From the NCBI GenBank assembly GCA_903847315.1, contig CAINDG010000005.1:1-38161 (forward strand): a DNA stretch of 38,161 bases, given 5' to 3'. Source of the DNA: an uncultured Planctomycetota bacterium. Its GTDB lineage: Bacteria; Planctomycetota; Phycisphaerae; Sedimentisphaerales; UBA12454. This document shows, piece by piece, positions 27,545-36,128 of this stretch; positions within the stretch are counted from its first letter, which is position 1, and each line of letters opens with the position of its first letter. The notes below the pieces were generated by a model. That model ran no database searches, was not told the origin of the DNA, and saw nothing but the letters and a program-made list of their open reading frames with translations. The position numbers and the translations under genes were made by a program.

Positions 27545-28246
27545 ATGGCCGAATACAGACCATCGCCGCCGAATTTGCCGCAAGGCACCAAGCAATGCCC
27601 CTATTGCGCAGAGATAATTCTTACCGCCGCGATAAAGTGCCGTTACTGCGGCGAGTTTCTTAACAAACCCGTTAAAACAGCGGACGAATCTTCCGAAAGA
27701 AAATCGCCCGATGATAAGAAGAAAAAAGAACTGCTTTTCCAGGCGTCGCCTTCGGTGTGGATACTTACTCCGAATTTTTTAAAGACGGCTTTTATGGTTG
27801 CGGTTTTCGGGTGCCTGGCGTTTTGGCCGGCCGACAAACTATTGGCGCAACTTAAGATTGATCCAGGCAAATTTACGGTAATAAATAAATACAGAGTTAT
27901 TGTGGGTCTTTCGCTAATGGCTGTCGCAGTAATTATCTTTCTATTCAAAATCATCAAGCTCAAAAGTGTCCGCTACCGTGTATCCGCCGACAGGATTGAA
28001 TGGGCAAGGGGACTATTCGAAAAGCGCATCGACAATATTGATATGTTTCGCATTGTGGATATGAGTCTGCATCGCAGTTTTTCAGATTGTCTTGTCGGAA
28101 TAGGTACGGTTGTGCTTATCACCACCGATAAGACCGACCCTGAATTCAGGTTCGAGAAAATAGGCAAACCAAAACAGCTCTACGATATCATCAAAAGCGC
28201 AAGTCTCGACGCCGACAGCAAAAGAAGCGTCGTCCACCTCGAATAA
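27545..28246 (+). CDS. Zinc-ribbon and PH-domain (bPH2/YdbS-like) membrane protein
   Basis: The N-terminus holds a double CxxC zinc ribbon (CPYC at about residues 18-21, CRYC at about 33-36). A charged linker follows, then two membrane helices (about 78-96 and 115-135) and a bacterial PH-like domain with YRVSADRIEWARGLFEKRIDNI, a pattern typical of the YdbS/YdbT bPH2 family. The role of this family is not established; a membrane-associated binding function is likely. It starts 4 nt after the ftsK stop codon, so it is probably co-transcribed and may relate to division or envelope stress (inference). Confidence 0.83.
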   Translation: MAEYRPSPPNLPQGTKQCPYCAEIILTAAIKCRYCGEFLNKPVKTADESSERKSPDDKKKKELLFQASPSVWILTPNFLKTAFMVAVFGCLAFWPADKLLAQLKIDPGKFTVINKYRVIVGLSLMAVAVIIFLFKIIKLKSVRYRVSADRIEWARGLFEKRIDNIDMFRIVDMSLHRSFSDCLVGIGTVVLITTDKTDPEFRFEKIGKPKQLYDIIKSASLDADSKRSVVHLE

Positions 28247-28256
28247 AAACCATCCG

Positions 28257-28285
28257 CGGACGGCTGTTCGCCGACCGTTATTTTT
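28257..28285 (+). terminator. Probable terminator after the ftsK operon
   Basis: CGGACGGC (28257-28264) pairs with GCCGACCG (28270-28277), with one A-A mismatch and a TGTTC loop, followed by TTATTTTT. It lies 10 nt after the stop codon of the PH-domain gene. Confidence 0.6.
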
Positions 28286-28287
28286 CC

Positions 28288-28316
28288 TTTACTTTTCGCC
28301 TCTGCCTAAATAGAAT
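28288..28316 (+). promoter_or_regulatory. Promoter of citramalate synthase gene
   Basis: TTTACT (28288-28293) and TAGAAT (28311-28316) are separated by 17 nt. The transcript would start near 28323, giving a leader of about 29 nt before the ATG at 28352. Confidence 0.5.
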
Positions 28317-28351
28317 TGTATGGGTGTTTGTTTATTAAAAGCAGGCAGAAT

Positions 28352-29929
28352 ATGGAAAAAATCAAAATCTACGATACGACTCTTCGCGATGGAATGCAGG
28401 CCGAGGGCATCAGCTTTTCGCTGGACGATAAAGTCCTGATAGCAAAGCACCTCGATGAGATGGGCTTCGATTATATCGAAGGCGGCTACGCATCGAGCAA
28501 TCCCAAGGAAATGCAGTTCTTTCTGGCCATCGCGGAATCGGGCCTGAAAAACTCCAAAATCGCCGGCTTCGGCAATACTCGCAGAGCGGACGCCACCTGC
28601 CAGACGGACGCATCGTTAAACGCGATTCTCGCCTGCAAAACTCCGGCAGCGACTCTCGTCGGCAAATGCTGGGATTTGCACGTGACCGAAGTGCTCCGGT
28701 GCAGTCTCGATGATAATATCAAAATCTGCGCCGAGTCCGTGCAGTATATGAAATCGAAAAAACTGGAAGTTATCTTTGACGGGGAGCATTTTTTTGACGG
28801 CTTCAAGAAAAATCAGAATTACGCGATGAAAGTTCTCGCCGCCGTTATTGATGCCGGTGCCGATGTAATTGTGCTGTGCGAAACCAACGGCGGATGTCTG
28901 CCGAACGAGGTTTTCGAAATAACAAAAACCGTAAAGCAAAAATTCGGCAATATATCAATCGGCATTCACTGCCACAATGATACCGATTGCGCAGTCGCGA
29001 ATTCTCTTGCCGCCATTCACGCAGGCGCCCGCCACGTGCAGGGCACTATCAACGGCCTTGGCGAAAGAACCGGCAACGCGAATCTGTGTACGATTATTCC
29101 TAATCTCGCTCTGAAGATGGGTTATGAAGTTTTAAGTCCGGACAAAATAAAAATGCTGACGGAAATGTCGCGTTTTGTCTCCGAGATTGCAAATTTGTCG
29201 CCGGCTACAAATATGCCTTACGTCGGCGAAAGCGCATTTGCGCACAAAGCGGGTCTGCATGTCGATGCCCTGCGCAAAAACAAAAAAACTTATGAGCACA
29301 TCGACCCATCGCTTGTCGGAAACGAACGAAGATTTCTCATCTCCGAGCTTTCAGGCAAAGCCAACATCCTTGCCAAACTCGAAAAAGCGAATATCACCCA
29401 GGACCCGCAGCTTGCCCGTAAAATCCTCAACGAAGTCCAGAACCTCGAAAGCAAAGGCTATCAATTCGAGGCCGCAGAAGCCAGTTTCGAGCTGCTTGTC
29501 AAAAAAATAATGGGCACTTACAAACCGTTTTTCAAACTGGAAAAATTCCACGTTGCAGTTGAGAAAGACCTCTACGGCAAAATGGTCAGCCAGGCCACCG
29601 TCAAGCTCGTTGTCGATGGCTCCACCGAACATGTCGTAAGCGAAAGCGACGGTCCCGTCGATGCTCTCTACAGCGCACTATGCAAATCGCTCGAAAGATT
29701 TTATCCGACCGTCCGCGAAATGCACTTAATTGATTATAAAGTCCGCATCGTCAATCCCGCTGCCGCCACCGCCGCCACTATAAGAGTTGTTATTGAGACA
29801 CGCGACAAGGATGCCATCTGGGGCACCGTCGGCGTTTCGGAAAATATCATCGAGGCAAGCTGGCAGGCCCTTGTTGACAGTGTCGAATACAAACTCCTCA
29901 AGGACGGCAAAACCCCACAAAGCGCCTGA
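28352..29929 (+). CDS. cimA: (R)-citramalate synthase
   Basis: This enzyme condenses pyruvate with acetyl-CoA to citramalate, the first step of the threonine-independent route to isoleucine. The 525-residue protein has the DRE-TIM metallolyase core: YDTTLRDGMQAEG near the start, the metal-binding GIHCHNDTDCAVANS (about 205-219), the GTINGLGERTGNANL loop and HKAGLHVDA. A LeuA-type allosteric domain fills the C-terminal 130 residues. The longer form with EGGYASSNPKE near residue 50 is typical of CimA rather than isopropylmalate synthase. The start at 28352 is supported by the promoter position. Together with ilvE (9030-9896) it serves branched-chain amino acid synthesis. Confidence 0.92.
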   Translation: MEKIKIYDTTLRDGMQAEGISFSLDDKVLIAKHLDEMGFDYIEGGYASSNPKEMQFFLAIAESGLKNSKIAGFGNTRRADATCQTDASLNAILACKTPAATLVGKCWDLHVTEVLRCSLDDNIKICAESVQYMKSKKLEVIFDGEHFFDGFKKNQNYAMKVLAAVIDAGADVIVLCETNGGCLPNEVFEITKTVKQKFGNISIGIHCHNDTDCAVANSLAAIHAGARHVQGTINGLGERTGNANLCTIIPNLALKMGYEVLSPDKIKMLTEMSRFVSEIANLSPATNMPYVGESAFAHKAGLHVDALRKNKKTYEHIDPSLVGNERRFLISELSGKANILAKLEKANITQDPQLARKILNEVQNLESKGYQFEAAEASFELLVKKIMGTYKPFFKLEKFHVAVEKDLYGKMVSQATVKLVVDGSTEHVVSESDGPVDALYSALCKSLERFYPTVREMHLIDYKVRIVNPAAATAATIRVVIETRDKDAIWGTVGVSENIIEASWQALVDSVEYKLLKDGKTPQSA

Positions 29930-29944
29930 TAGGCGAAAAGGCTG

Positions 29945-32900
29945 CTATTTCGACAACTGAAAATTGTTTGTCCCCAGAAGCTGTTCCATCTGTCGGCAAA
30001 AATCCGTCGTAGGATTGACCGCCAGATTTCTGCCCGCCATAGTTTTTACTTTTACCCCTGTATTTGTTTTGACTGTTATATAAACCGGGCTCTTGCCGCG
30101 ATGAGCGCAGCAGATACTTTTTAAGCTGGCGATTTTTTCCTTCGTTGCCTGCGCCTCATCGAGCAGAATATTTACCGTCGCGGCCAATTTCTCCGCCGCA
30201 TGCTCAAGCTCAATAAGTTCATCGCAGATAAGCTGCGGCGATTCCCTTGTCAGGTCGACTCTGCCCTTGACGAACAAAATCTTATCGACCGCGAGCATTT
30301 GCCCGAACACCGCGTAGCAATCCGACCACATCACAACCTCGCAGTTTCCCTGCAAATCCTCGAGCGTAAACACCGCCATTTTCGCGCCTGCGTTTCTGCC
30401 GTTGCGGGTAACGATATTGCGGACTTTCTGAATCATACCGCCGATGACGACGATTTGTCCCGCTCGGTCTTCCAAAAGTTCCGAAGTGTTCGCTGTGCTG
30501 TAAACGCTGATAGTATCGGCGTGTTTGCTCAGCGGATTTTTCGTTACATAAAGTCCGAGTACCTCTTTTTCGTAAGCCAGCATTTGCGCCTCCGGCCATG
30601 CAGGCACATCGGGCAGCTTTTGGTGGTCTTTTTCGCAATCTTTTTTTATCTCGCCCGAGTCGAACAAGCCCTTCTGTCCGTTCGCGCGGTCGGTCTGCGT
30701 ATTCGCCCCGGCCTTCATTAATGTTTCAACTCCCGCCATCATTTGCGCTCTGCTGCCGCCCAGTTTGTCGAACGCGCCTGCTTTTATGAGCGATTCGATT
30801 ACCTGTTTATTGACGAGCCGCAAATCGGCATTTTCGCAGAAATGAAACAGGCTGTGGAATTGCCCCACTCTTTCTCTGGCCGCGATAATCTGCTCGACCG
30901 CTTTTTCGCCGACACCCTTAACCGCCGCCAGCCCGAAACGTACAAGCCTGCTGTCGGCCTTGTGCTCGTGCTGCTGCTGATAGATTACTGTAAAATCCGT
31001 GAAGCTCTCGTTTATGTCCGGCGGGGCGACCTCGATTCCCATCTGCCGACATTCGCCGATATATTCCGCCACCTTATCGGCGTCGCCTTTTTCGAAAGTC
31101 AGCAGCGCCGCCATAAATTCCATCGGCCAATACGCCTTCAGATACGCCGTCTGAAATGCGATGATTGAATATCGCGTCGCATGGCTCTTATTAAAGCCGT
31201 AGCCCGCGAATCTTTTAATCAGCTCGAAAATATCGTCGGCCTTCTGTTCGGCCAGCCCCTTATTTTTGCACCCCTCGATAAATTTCTGATGCTGCTTGGA
31301 AATTACCGACCCTTGTTTTTTGCTTATCGCCTTGATAAGCGAATAAGCCTGCCGTAGCGGTATATCGCCCAGCCGGTTGCAGATTCGCATCACCTGTTCC
31401 TGGTAAACCATAATGCCGAACGTCTCTTCGAGAATCTCCTGCATTATCTGGTGCGGCACATTCCATTTCGCTCCGTGTTTCCTGTCCACAAAATCGCCGA
31501 TTAGCGCCATCGGCCCCGGCCTGTATAGCGCATTTGCCGCGATAAGGTCTTCTATGCGGTCCGGTTTCAATCGCATAAGCAAATCCTGCATCCCGCCCGA
31601 TTCAAACTGGAACACGCCCTTTGTTTTGCCCGATGAAAATATCTCGAAAACTTTCGCGTCGGCAAGTTCGATTTTATCGATATCTATTTTTACATTGTGA
31701 GTCGCTTCCACCAGTTCGCAGGTTCGCTGAATAACGCTCAGTGTCCGCAGGCCCAGAAAATCCATTTTCAAAAGCCCGATTTTATCTATCAAAGGCCCTT
31801 CATACTGCGTAACGATATCTTCCGACTTCGAATCCCGGTACAGCGGAACGAAATTCGTCAACGGCTCATCGGCAATCACGACTCCGCATGCGTGAACCGA
31901 TGCGTGCCGTGTAAGGCCTTCGAGCCTTTTGCCGATATCGATAACCCTTCTCGTCGCCGGATTGGTGTCGTATGCTTTTTTAAGGTCAGGCTCCTGCTTA
32001 ATCGCGTCCTCAAGCGTAATATTTAAAGTCGAAGGCACAAGTTTCGCCAGCCTGTCAGCCTCGGCCAGCGGAACGTCCAGAACCCTGCAAACGTCGCGTA
32101 TTACCGCGCGGGCCTTCATTGTTCCGAAAGTTATTATCTGCGCGATATGACCGTATTTATTTTTAACATAATCTAAAAGTTTCGCCCTGCCGTCCTGGCA
32201 GATGTCGATATCGATATCAGGCATTTCGTTCCGCTCAGGGTCCATAAACCGCTCGAACAGCAAATCGTATTTAATCGGGTCAACGTTGCACAGCCCCAGG
32301 CAGTATCCGACAACCGTTCCGACTCCGCTGCCCCTTGCCCCCGTCGGTATATTATTTTCCAACGCGTATCGGCAGAAATCCCATACAATCAGAAAATAGC
32401 TCGAAAATCCCTTGCTCTCGATAACTTCAAGTTCATGGTCAATCCTCTGTTTTATTTCGTCCGTGATTTTGCCGTATCGTTTTTCCGCGCCTTCGTAGCA
32501 GAGTTTCGTCAGGAATTTGTCGGGTGTCGTGCCGTCGGCAGGCTTAAAGCTCGGCGCATGCCGGTGCTTTGTATCGATTTCGACATTGCACCTATCAGCG
32601 ACAAGCAGAGTATTATCGCACGCCGATGGTACGTCGGCGAATAACTGCCGCATCTCCTGCGCACTTTTTACATAGACATCATTCGGATAATGCATCCTGT
32701 CCGTATCGCCAACTTTTTTGCCTGTGCTTATGCACGTCAGCGCGTCGTGCGCCTCGTAATCGGATGCGTCCAAGAAATGACAATCGTTTGTCGCCAGTAA
32801 AGGCAGCGACATTTTTTGTGCCAAATCTATTATCGCCCCCCGAACGTGCGGAGCGTCGGTCGGCTCGTGCTGCTGAATCTCGAGGAAAAATCGTTTATCG

Positions 32901-33442
32901 CCGAATATTTTCAGATAATCTTCAACTGCTTTTTTAGCCGCCTCAATATCCTGTCTTGCGAGCATCACATTGACCTCGCCCTTCAGACAGGCAGTCGAGC
33001 AGATAAGCCCTTCGTTCAATTCAGCGAGGATTTGCTTGTCAATTCGAGGCCGGTAGTAAAAACCTTCCGTATATCCGATACTTGCCAATTTTAAGAGGTT
33101 GTGATAGCCGGTATTATTCTCGGCAAGCAGGATAAGATGATATGCGGCATCGGATATGGACGATTTTTGCCTGTTAAATCGATTGTCCGGCGCGACATAA
33201 GCCTCGATTCCGATGATTGGTTTGATATTGGCGCTCTTTGCCGCAAGGTAGAAGTCGATTACGCCGAACATATTGCCGTGGTCGGTGATGGCGGCGCTGG
33301 TCTGTCCGTCAGTGAGGCATCGGGCGAATAATTTCTCCGGCACAATCGCCCCATCCAGCAGCGAATACTGCGTATGCAAATGTAAGTGGGCGAAGCCCTT
33401 GCTATTTGCCGATGCGGTTTTATTTATTTGTTCATCTGGCAT
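29945..33442 (-). CDS. dnaE: DNA polymerase III alpha subunit
   Basis: This is the replicative polymerase. The 1165-residue protein has the PHP domain (HLHLHT at 19-24), the polymerase core with catalytic PDIDID (about 410), ALYRPGPM and the YQEQVMRI/GYGFNKSHA fingers region, a helix-hairpin-helix (about 850-880), and a C-terminal OB fold (GMIQKVRNIVTRNG to FTLEDLQGNCEVV). The start at 33442 has AAGGA about 10 nt upstream and agrees with other DnaE N-termini; an in-frame ATG at 33487 belongs to a duplicated copy of the start region. The gene ends 15 nt from the convergent cimA, with no room for separate terminators. Confidence 0.97.
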   Translation of the reverse strand: MPDEQINKTASANSKGFAHLHLHTQYSLLDGAIVPEKLFARCLTDGQTSAAITDHGNMFGVIDFYLAAKSANIKPIIGIEAYVAPDNRFNRQKSSISDAAYHLILLAENNTGYHNLLKLASIGYTEGFYYRPRIDKQILAELNEGLICSTACLKGEVNVMLARQDIEAAKKAVEDYLKIFGDKRFFLEIQQHEPTDAPHVRGAIIDLAQKMSLPLLATNDCHFLDASDYEAHDALTCISTGKKVGDTDRMHYPNDVYVKSAQEMRQLFADVPSACDNTLLVADRCNVEIDTKHRHAPSFKPADGTTPDKFLTKLCYEGAEKRYGKITDEIKQRIDHELEVIESKGFSSYFLIVWDFCRYALENNIPTGARGSGVGTVVGYCLGLCNVDPIKYDLLFERFMDPERNEMPDIDIDICQDGRAKLLDYVKNKYGHIAQIITFGTMKARAVIRDVCRVLDVPLAEADRLAKLVPSTLNITLEDAIKQEPDLKKAYDTNPATRRVIDIGKRLEGLTRHASVHACGVVIADEPLTNFVPLYRDSKSEDIVTQYEGPLIDKIGLLKMDFLGLRTLSVIQRTCELVEATHNVKIDIDKIELADAKVFEIFSSGKTKGVFQFESGGMQDLLMRLKPDRIEDLIAANALYRPGPMALIGDFVDRKHGAKWNVPHQIMQEILEETFGIMVYQEQVMRICNRLGDIPLRQAYSLIKAISKKQGSVISKQHQKFIEGCKNKGLAEQKADDIFELIKRFAGYGFNKSHATRYSIIAFQTAYLKAYWPMEFMAALLTFEKGDADKVAEYIGECRQMGIEVAPPDINESFTDFTVIYQQQHEHKADSRLVRFGLAAVKGVGEKAVEQIIAARERVGQFHSLFHFCENADLRLVNKQVIESLIKAGAFDKLGGSRAQMMAGVETLMKAGANTQTDRANGQKGLFDSGEIKKDCEKDHQKLPDVPAWPEAQMLAYEKEVLGLYVTKNPLSKHADTISVYSTANTSELLEDRAGQIVVIGGMIQKVRNIVTRNGRNAGAKMAVFTLEDLQGNCEVVMWSDCYAVFGQMLAVDKILFVKGRVDLTRESPQLICDELIELEHAAEKLAATVNILLDEAQATKEKIASLKSICCAHRGKSPVYITVKTNTGVKVKTMAGRNLAVNPTTDFCRQMEQLLGTNNFQLSK

Positions 33443-33530
33443 AATTATTGCGTCCTTGCCTGCAGAAAGATGGGCGAAGTCCCGCATCTTTGCCGATGTG
33501 ATTTCGATTTATTTCTTCTTCATCTGCCAT
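33432..33530 (-). CDS. Upstream mini-ORF 2 of dnaE (32 codons)
   Basis: The ATG of the second start-region copy opens a 32-codon frame beginning MADEEEINRN and ending NNYAR, whose TGA lies 8 nt inside dnaE. It overlaps the dnaE ATG out of frame. If translated, ribosomes would stop next to the dnaE start and could reinitiate. It may equally be a decayed duplicate with no role. Confidence 0.3.
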   Translation of the reverse strand: MADEEEINRNHIGKDAGLRPSFCRQGRNNYAR

Positions 33531-33539
33531 AATATTTGT

Positions 33540-33602
33540 TCATTCCCTGCAAATCTGCCGTTTTTTAGCAAAGGTGCGGGGACTAAATCCCTTCTCCGCC
33601 AT
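33540..33602 (-). CDS. Upstream mini-ORF 1 of dnaE (20 codons)
   Basis: The ATG of the third, shortened copy opens a 20-codon frame (MAEKGFSPRT...) that stops 9 nt before mini-ORF 2 begins. Together they form a chain of short frames leading to dnaE. Translation is unproven. Confidence 0.2.
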   Translation of the reverse strand: MAEKGFSPRTFAKKRQICRE

Positions 33603-33632
33603 AGCTTATAACCTTATGAATGATAAACGTTA

Positions 33633-33680
33633 GGTCATTCTGAACGAAGTCCCGTTTCGGGACGGAGTGAAGAATCTCTA
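33633..33680. repeat. Dispersed intergenic repeat with hairpin
   Basis: The spacer 33603-33897 has no gene. It holds a GTCATTCTGAACGAAGT...GAGTGAAGAATCT repeat of a kind seen between genes in many environmental bacteria, here with an inserted perfect hairpin GTCCCG-TTT-CGGGAC (33649-33663). An AT-rich run follows at 33715-33770. Confidence 0.6.
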
Positions 33681-33776
33681 CTTCAATTCGTTCAGTATGA
33701 TGTTCAAAGTGCCATTATAAAAACAAAAAACGAAAATAAAAAAGGAAAATAATATTTGTTTTATTTCGTTGGTTAG

Positions 33777-33797
33777 CCCCCGGACCTGTGCCGGGGG
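33777..33797. repeat. GC-rich hairpin
   Basis: CCCCCGG (33777-33783) pairs with CCGGGGG (33791-33797) across a 7-nt loop. It lies about 100 nt beyond the end of the minus-strand gene at 33898 and has no T-run on that strand, so a terminator role is doubtful. Confidence 0.5.
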
Positions 33798-33897
33798 GCG
33801 GGTTTTGTTTCGGGGGTTCGTCGTTCTATCTCATCGGGGTCATTGCTCAACTGTTTTACGTTATTTCTCTCCTGCTCAACCTTCTACTGCTTTTGGT

Positions 33898-34791
33898 TCA
33901 GGCAATTCTATCCGCATTGTTCAGTGAACTTAATAGAAGTTGAATTAACGCAAACAAGCGATGAAACAAATAATCGATATGCTTACTATCTTCAAGCCTT
34001 GTTTGTGACACCTCGGTATGTCTGATATGGAATGTATTACCTATATCAGTGAGAGACTTTGCTTCGTTATTGAGCATAGAGCGAAAATTATCGTCTGCCG
34101 ATACTCTTTCTATCAACGACAAGACCGACTGTTTCTTATTCGCTGGATTATCCAAGGTTTTTATTCGTTCCCATGAGTCCCAGAGCCTTTCTAATGCCTC
34201 GCGTCTAACCACTATATCTGGGTTTAAGAATTTTTTTCGACTTTCCTCTAACATTTCATCAAGGGTTGTATCTCCGGTTCTAAATACAGCTGAACAAAGA
34301 TGCTCGTCTAAGACTGGTGGGGAAAGCCTAACAATATTACCATCTTTATTTAACTGGTAAGCCAGACCATTTCTTGAAAAAATACGGTTTACTTTTTCTA
34401 TAAATTCAATTCGGCCTGCTTCTCTATCAAACCTAAGGTGGTAATGCCTAAAAAAACTGTGATAGCTGCCCTGAATTGGTTTTGATGCAGCTCTATAACA
34501 AAATTGAATAAGGTCAAGAGCTATCAGTGTATCAGGCTCATAGGAGTCCTTTGGTAGGGGCCAAGGAATATTGGGGATCTCCGACTTTAAGACTAGAGAA
34601 AATGCACTTGCATCTGTTCCAATCGGGCATTGTCCGTCTGGACAGGTATCTGGAAAATCTTCCCCAAACGCTCCCGATGAAATCATCGACTGAATAAGCG
34701 CAACAATCCCTCCCCAAACATTCGATGAAATAGTTTGTTGGGTTCGTGCGATTGGTCCTTTTTCTTTTTCGCTGAAATATTCCATTTGCAT
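33898..34791 (-). CDS. Unknown protein, possibly abortive-infection (Abi)-like
   Basis: The 297-residue protein is soluble, with a Cys-containing loop (DTCPDGQCP, about 50-58), a middle domain with FIEKVNRIFSRNGLAYQL, and a helical C-terminus with DIGNTFHIRHTEVSQ and HIDYLFHRLFALI. That C-terminal pattern resembles helical domains found in AbiJ-type or STM4504-like proteins, but I cannot confirm the family. The start at ATG 34791 is preferred because GGGGGGAG lies 8 nt upstream; GTG at 34797 is too close. It follows the small membrane gene by 69 nt on the same strand, probably in one operon. The pair lies in a repeat-rich zone, consistent with accessory DNA. Confidence 0.55.
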   Translation of the reverse strand: MQMEYFSEKEKGPIARTQQTISSNVWGGIVALIQSMISSGAFGEDFPDTCPDGQCPIGTDASAFSLVLKSEIPNIPWPLPKDSYEPDTLIALDLIQFCYRAASKPIQGSYHSFFRHYHLRFDREAGRIEFIEKVNRIFSRNGLAYQLNKDGNIVRLSPPVLDEHLCSAVFRTGDTTLDEMLEESRKKFLNPDIVVRREALERLWDSWERIKTLDNPANKKQSVLSLIERVSADDNFRSMLNNEAKSLTDIGNTFHIRHTEVSQTRLEDSKHIDYLFHRLFALIQLLLSSLNNADRIA

Positions 34792-34860
34792 GCTCACTTC
34801 TCCCCCCTCAGTTGTCCACTGCTGGCAAGCTGCGTTCCAATTTAGTCTATCCTTAACATA

Positions 34861-35295
34861 TCAACTATTATTCTCGTACTTTTCTCCCATAAATTTTTGT
34901 GATTTAATGACACCTATTAAGCCTTGTAAAATTAAGTTTACTATCAGAAATATAATTAGCAACAATCCTACCTCTGAACATCCAATCCTTCCGCTTTGTG
35001 CGCATCTAATCCCATCGCTGACAAGAATAAGTAAAAACCAGAGAATGATTATAACGAAAAAGGTAATTGCAGCCTTTTGCTTTTTTTGCCTTAGCGCCCA
35101 AGCAAATCCCCCTAAAATCGAAACAAAGGGTAACACGATTATATAATTCAAGAGTAAAAAAATTATGCCTTGCTTTAAGGTAACATCTGTACCTGCTGTT
35201 TCTACATATAAAAATAGAGGTGGATATATTAGAAGAAGAACCAACAACGCAATCGCAGTTATTCTACCAATTCTTAATTGTGTTTCTGGCTTCAT
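34861..35295 (-). CDS. Small membrane protein with about four helices
   Basis: I do not recognise this 144-residue protein. Hydrophobic segments at about 10-30, 42-65, 72-92 and 105-128 suggest four membrane helices, with short charged loops (RQKKQK) giving cytoplasmic ends. GAGG lies about 9 nt before the ATG. It precedes the possible Abi-like gene. A membrane partner next to a soluble effector is a common defence layout, but nothing else supports that here. Confidence 0.6.
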   Translation of the reverse strand: MKPETQLRIGRITAIALLVLLLIYPPLFLYVETAGTDVTLKQGIIFLLLNYIIVLPFVSILGGFAWALRQKKQKAAITFFVIIILWFLLILVSDGIRCAQSGRIGCSEVGLLLIIFLIVNLILQGLIGVIKSQKFMGEKYENNS

Positions 35296-35373
35296 TTTCT
35301 ATTGCCTCACTTTGTTTTTCAAAAATTCTACTCTTTTTCTTCCCAAACTCAATGGTTCGACTTTGCTCACCAT

Positions 35374-35403
35374 CCTTCGAACCATCCTGAGCGTAGTCGA
35401 AGG
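35374..35403. repeat. Dispersed repeat hairpin
   Basis: CCTTCGA (35374-35380) pairs with TCGAAGG (35397-35403) around CATCCTGAGCGTAG, a widespread type of intergenic repeat in environmental genomes. The 35296-35744 spacer contains this, the 188-bp element and a 20-bp palindrome, but no gene. Confidence 0.6.
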
Positions 35404-35506
35404 ACCTAATTTTGTCCACCCTCTTTTCACAACCTTGTTTGTCTACATAGCAAAAATCGCGCAAGTGGTAGCGCTCACGAAACGCCCAAACTCCTAAAAA
35501 ACACGG

Positions 35507-35694
35507 AAAAAAATCCGATTTTTACGGATTTGTAAGCAAAATATTCGAAATCTGTAGCAAAAAACATCCCCATTTTTGGTCAACTTGCGCGTTTGGCTGA
35601 AGAAACTGCGCTTTTGACTGAAAAAAATCGCCATAACTCTTTATTTTTTAAAATAAAATAAGAACTTATGAAAAATTTCCCAACGTAAACAAAC
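35507..35694 (+). repeat. 188-bp element, copy A
   Basis: This stretch aligns without net gaps to the reverse complement of 36812-36999; I count about 148 of 188 identical positions by hand. Best blocks are AAAAAAATCCGATTTT (35507-35522), CAACTTGCGCGTTTGGCTGA (35581-35600), GAAAAAAATCGCCATAAC (35620-35637) and the final AACGTAAAcAAAC. It contains two tandem units of the form CTKGCGYxTTTGxCTGAARAA. Confidence 0.85.
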
Positions 35695-35702
35695 ACCCGT
35701 AC

Positions 35703-35722
35703 AGACGCACGGCCGTGCGTCT
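35703..35722. repeat. Perfect 20-bp palindrome
   Basis: AGACGCACGGCCGTGCGTCT is its own reverse complement. It directly follows the 188-bp element copy A and precedes the 3' end of ridA. On the minus strand it could fold downstream of ridA, but no T-run follows. Such palindromes are known as dispersed repeats in other bacteria. Confidence 0.75.
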
Positions 35723-35744
35723 CTATCTTTTCACTCGAACATTA

Positions 35745-36128
35745 CTATTTAACGGCTATTACGGCTATTTCAACTCTTCCATCTTTCGGCAGAGCCTTCA
35801 CTGCTACTGTTGCACGAGCCGGATAAGGCTCGGAAAAATATGTCGCGTAAACCTCATTCATTTTTGAAAACTCATTCATATCAGCAAGATAAACATCTGT
35901 CTTTACGACACTTGCAAGGCTGCATCCAGCCGCCGTTAAAACTGCTTTGATATTTTCAAGTGCTTGTTTCGTTTCAGCCGCGATTCCTCCCTCAGCCAGT
36001 TTTCCAGTTTGCTTATTAAGTCCTAACTGGCCAGAGAGATAGATTGTGTTTCCTGCCGAGATGCCTTGCGAATAAGGCCCTATTGCTGCAGGTGCGTTTT
36101 CCGTAGTTATTTTTTTAATCGTTGTCAT
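35745..36128 (-). CDS. ridA: RidA-family enamine/imine deaminase
   Basis: RidA hydrolyses reactive 2-aminoacrylate and related imines released by PLP enzymes, protecting targets such as branched-chain aminotransferase. The 127-residue protein has the normal length and motifs: APAAIGPYSQ, YLSGQLGL, the CSLASVVKTDVYL strand, and PARATVAVKALPKDGRVEIAVIA with the key Arg of PARATV. Its ATG overlaps the stop codon of ogt (ATGA), so the pair is co-translated. Functional link to IlvE and CimA in the window is plausible, though they are far apart. Confidence 0.95.
   Translation of the reverse strand: MTTIKKITTENAPAAIGPYSQGISAGNTIYLSGQLGLNKQTGKLAEGGIAAETKQALENIKAVLTAAGCSLASVVKTDVYLADMNEFSKMNEVYATYFSEPYPARATVAVKALPKDGRVEIAVIAVK

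Larger units (their letters stand above)
33374..33605 (-). repeat. Diverged tandem copies of the dnaE start region
   Basis: The sequence around the dnaE start (about 33374-33455: ribosome-binding site, ATG, first ~20 codons) is repeated just upstream (about 33456-33545) and again in shortened form (about 33546-33605). Shared landmarks are ATG-CCAGATGAA in dnaE, ATG-GCAGATGAA in copy 2 and ATG-GCGGAGAAG in copy 3, then CATCGGCAAA, then a GGGnnTTCGCCCA block and TTTGC/TCTGC. Copy 2 still encodes RDFAHL, matching KGFAHL of DnaE. Confidence 0.75.

Noticed and set aside
26326-27591. 421-codon open frame antisense to ftsK
   Set aside because: The sense strand encodes conserved FtsK motor and gamma-domain motifs throughout; the antisense product is low-complexity and Cys/His/Arg-rich without any family pattern.
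33443-33487. Longer DnaE start at ATG 33487
   Set aside because: The added 15 codons come from the duplicated start region; ATG 33442 has its own AAGGA and gives the normal distance to the PHP motif.
35264-35497. Short frames in the spacer between the small membrane gene and the 188-bp element
   Set aside because: They read through dispersed repeat sequence (CCTGAGCGTAGTCGAAGG type) and have no conserved features.
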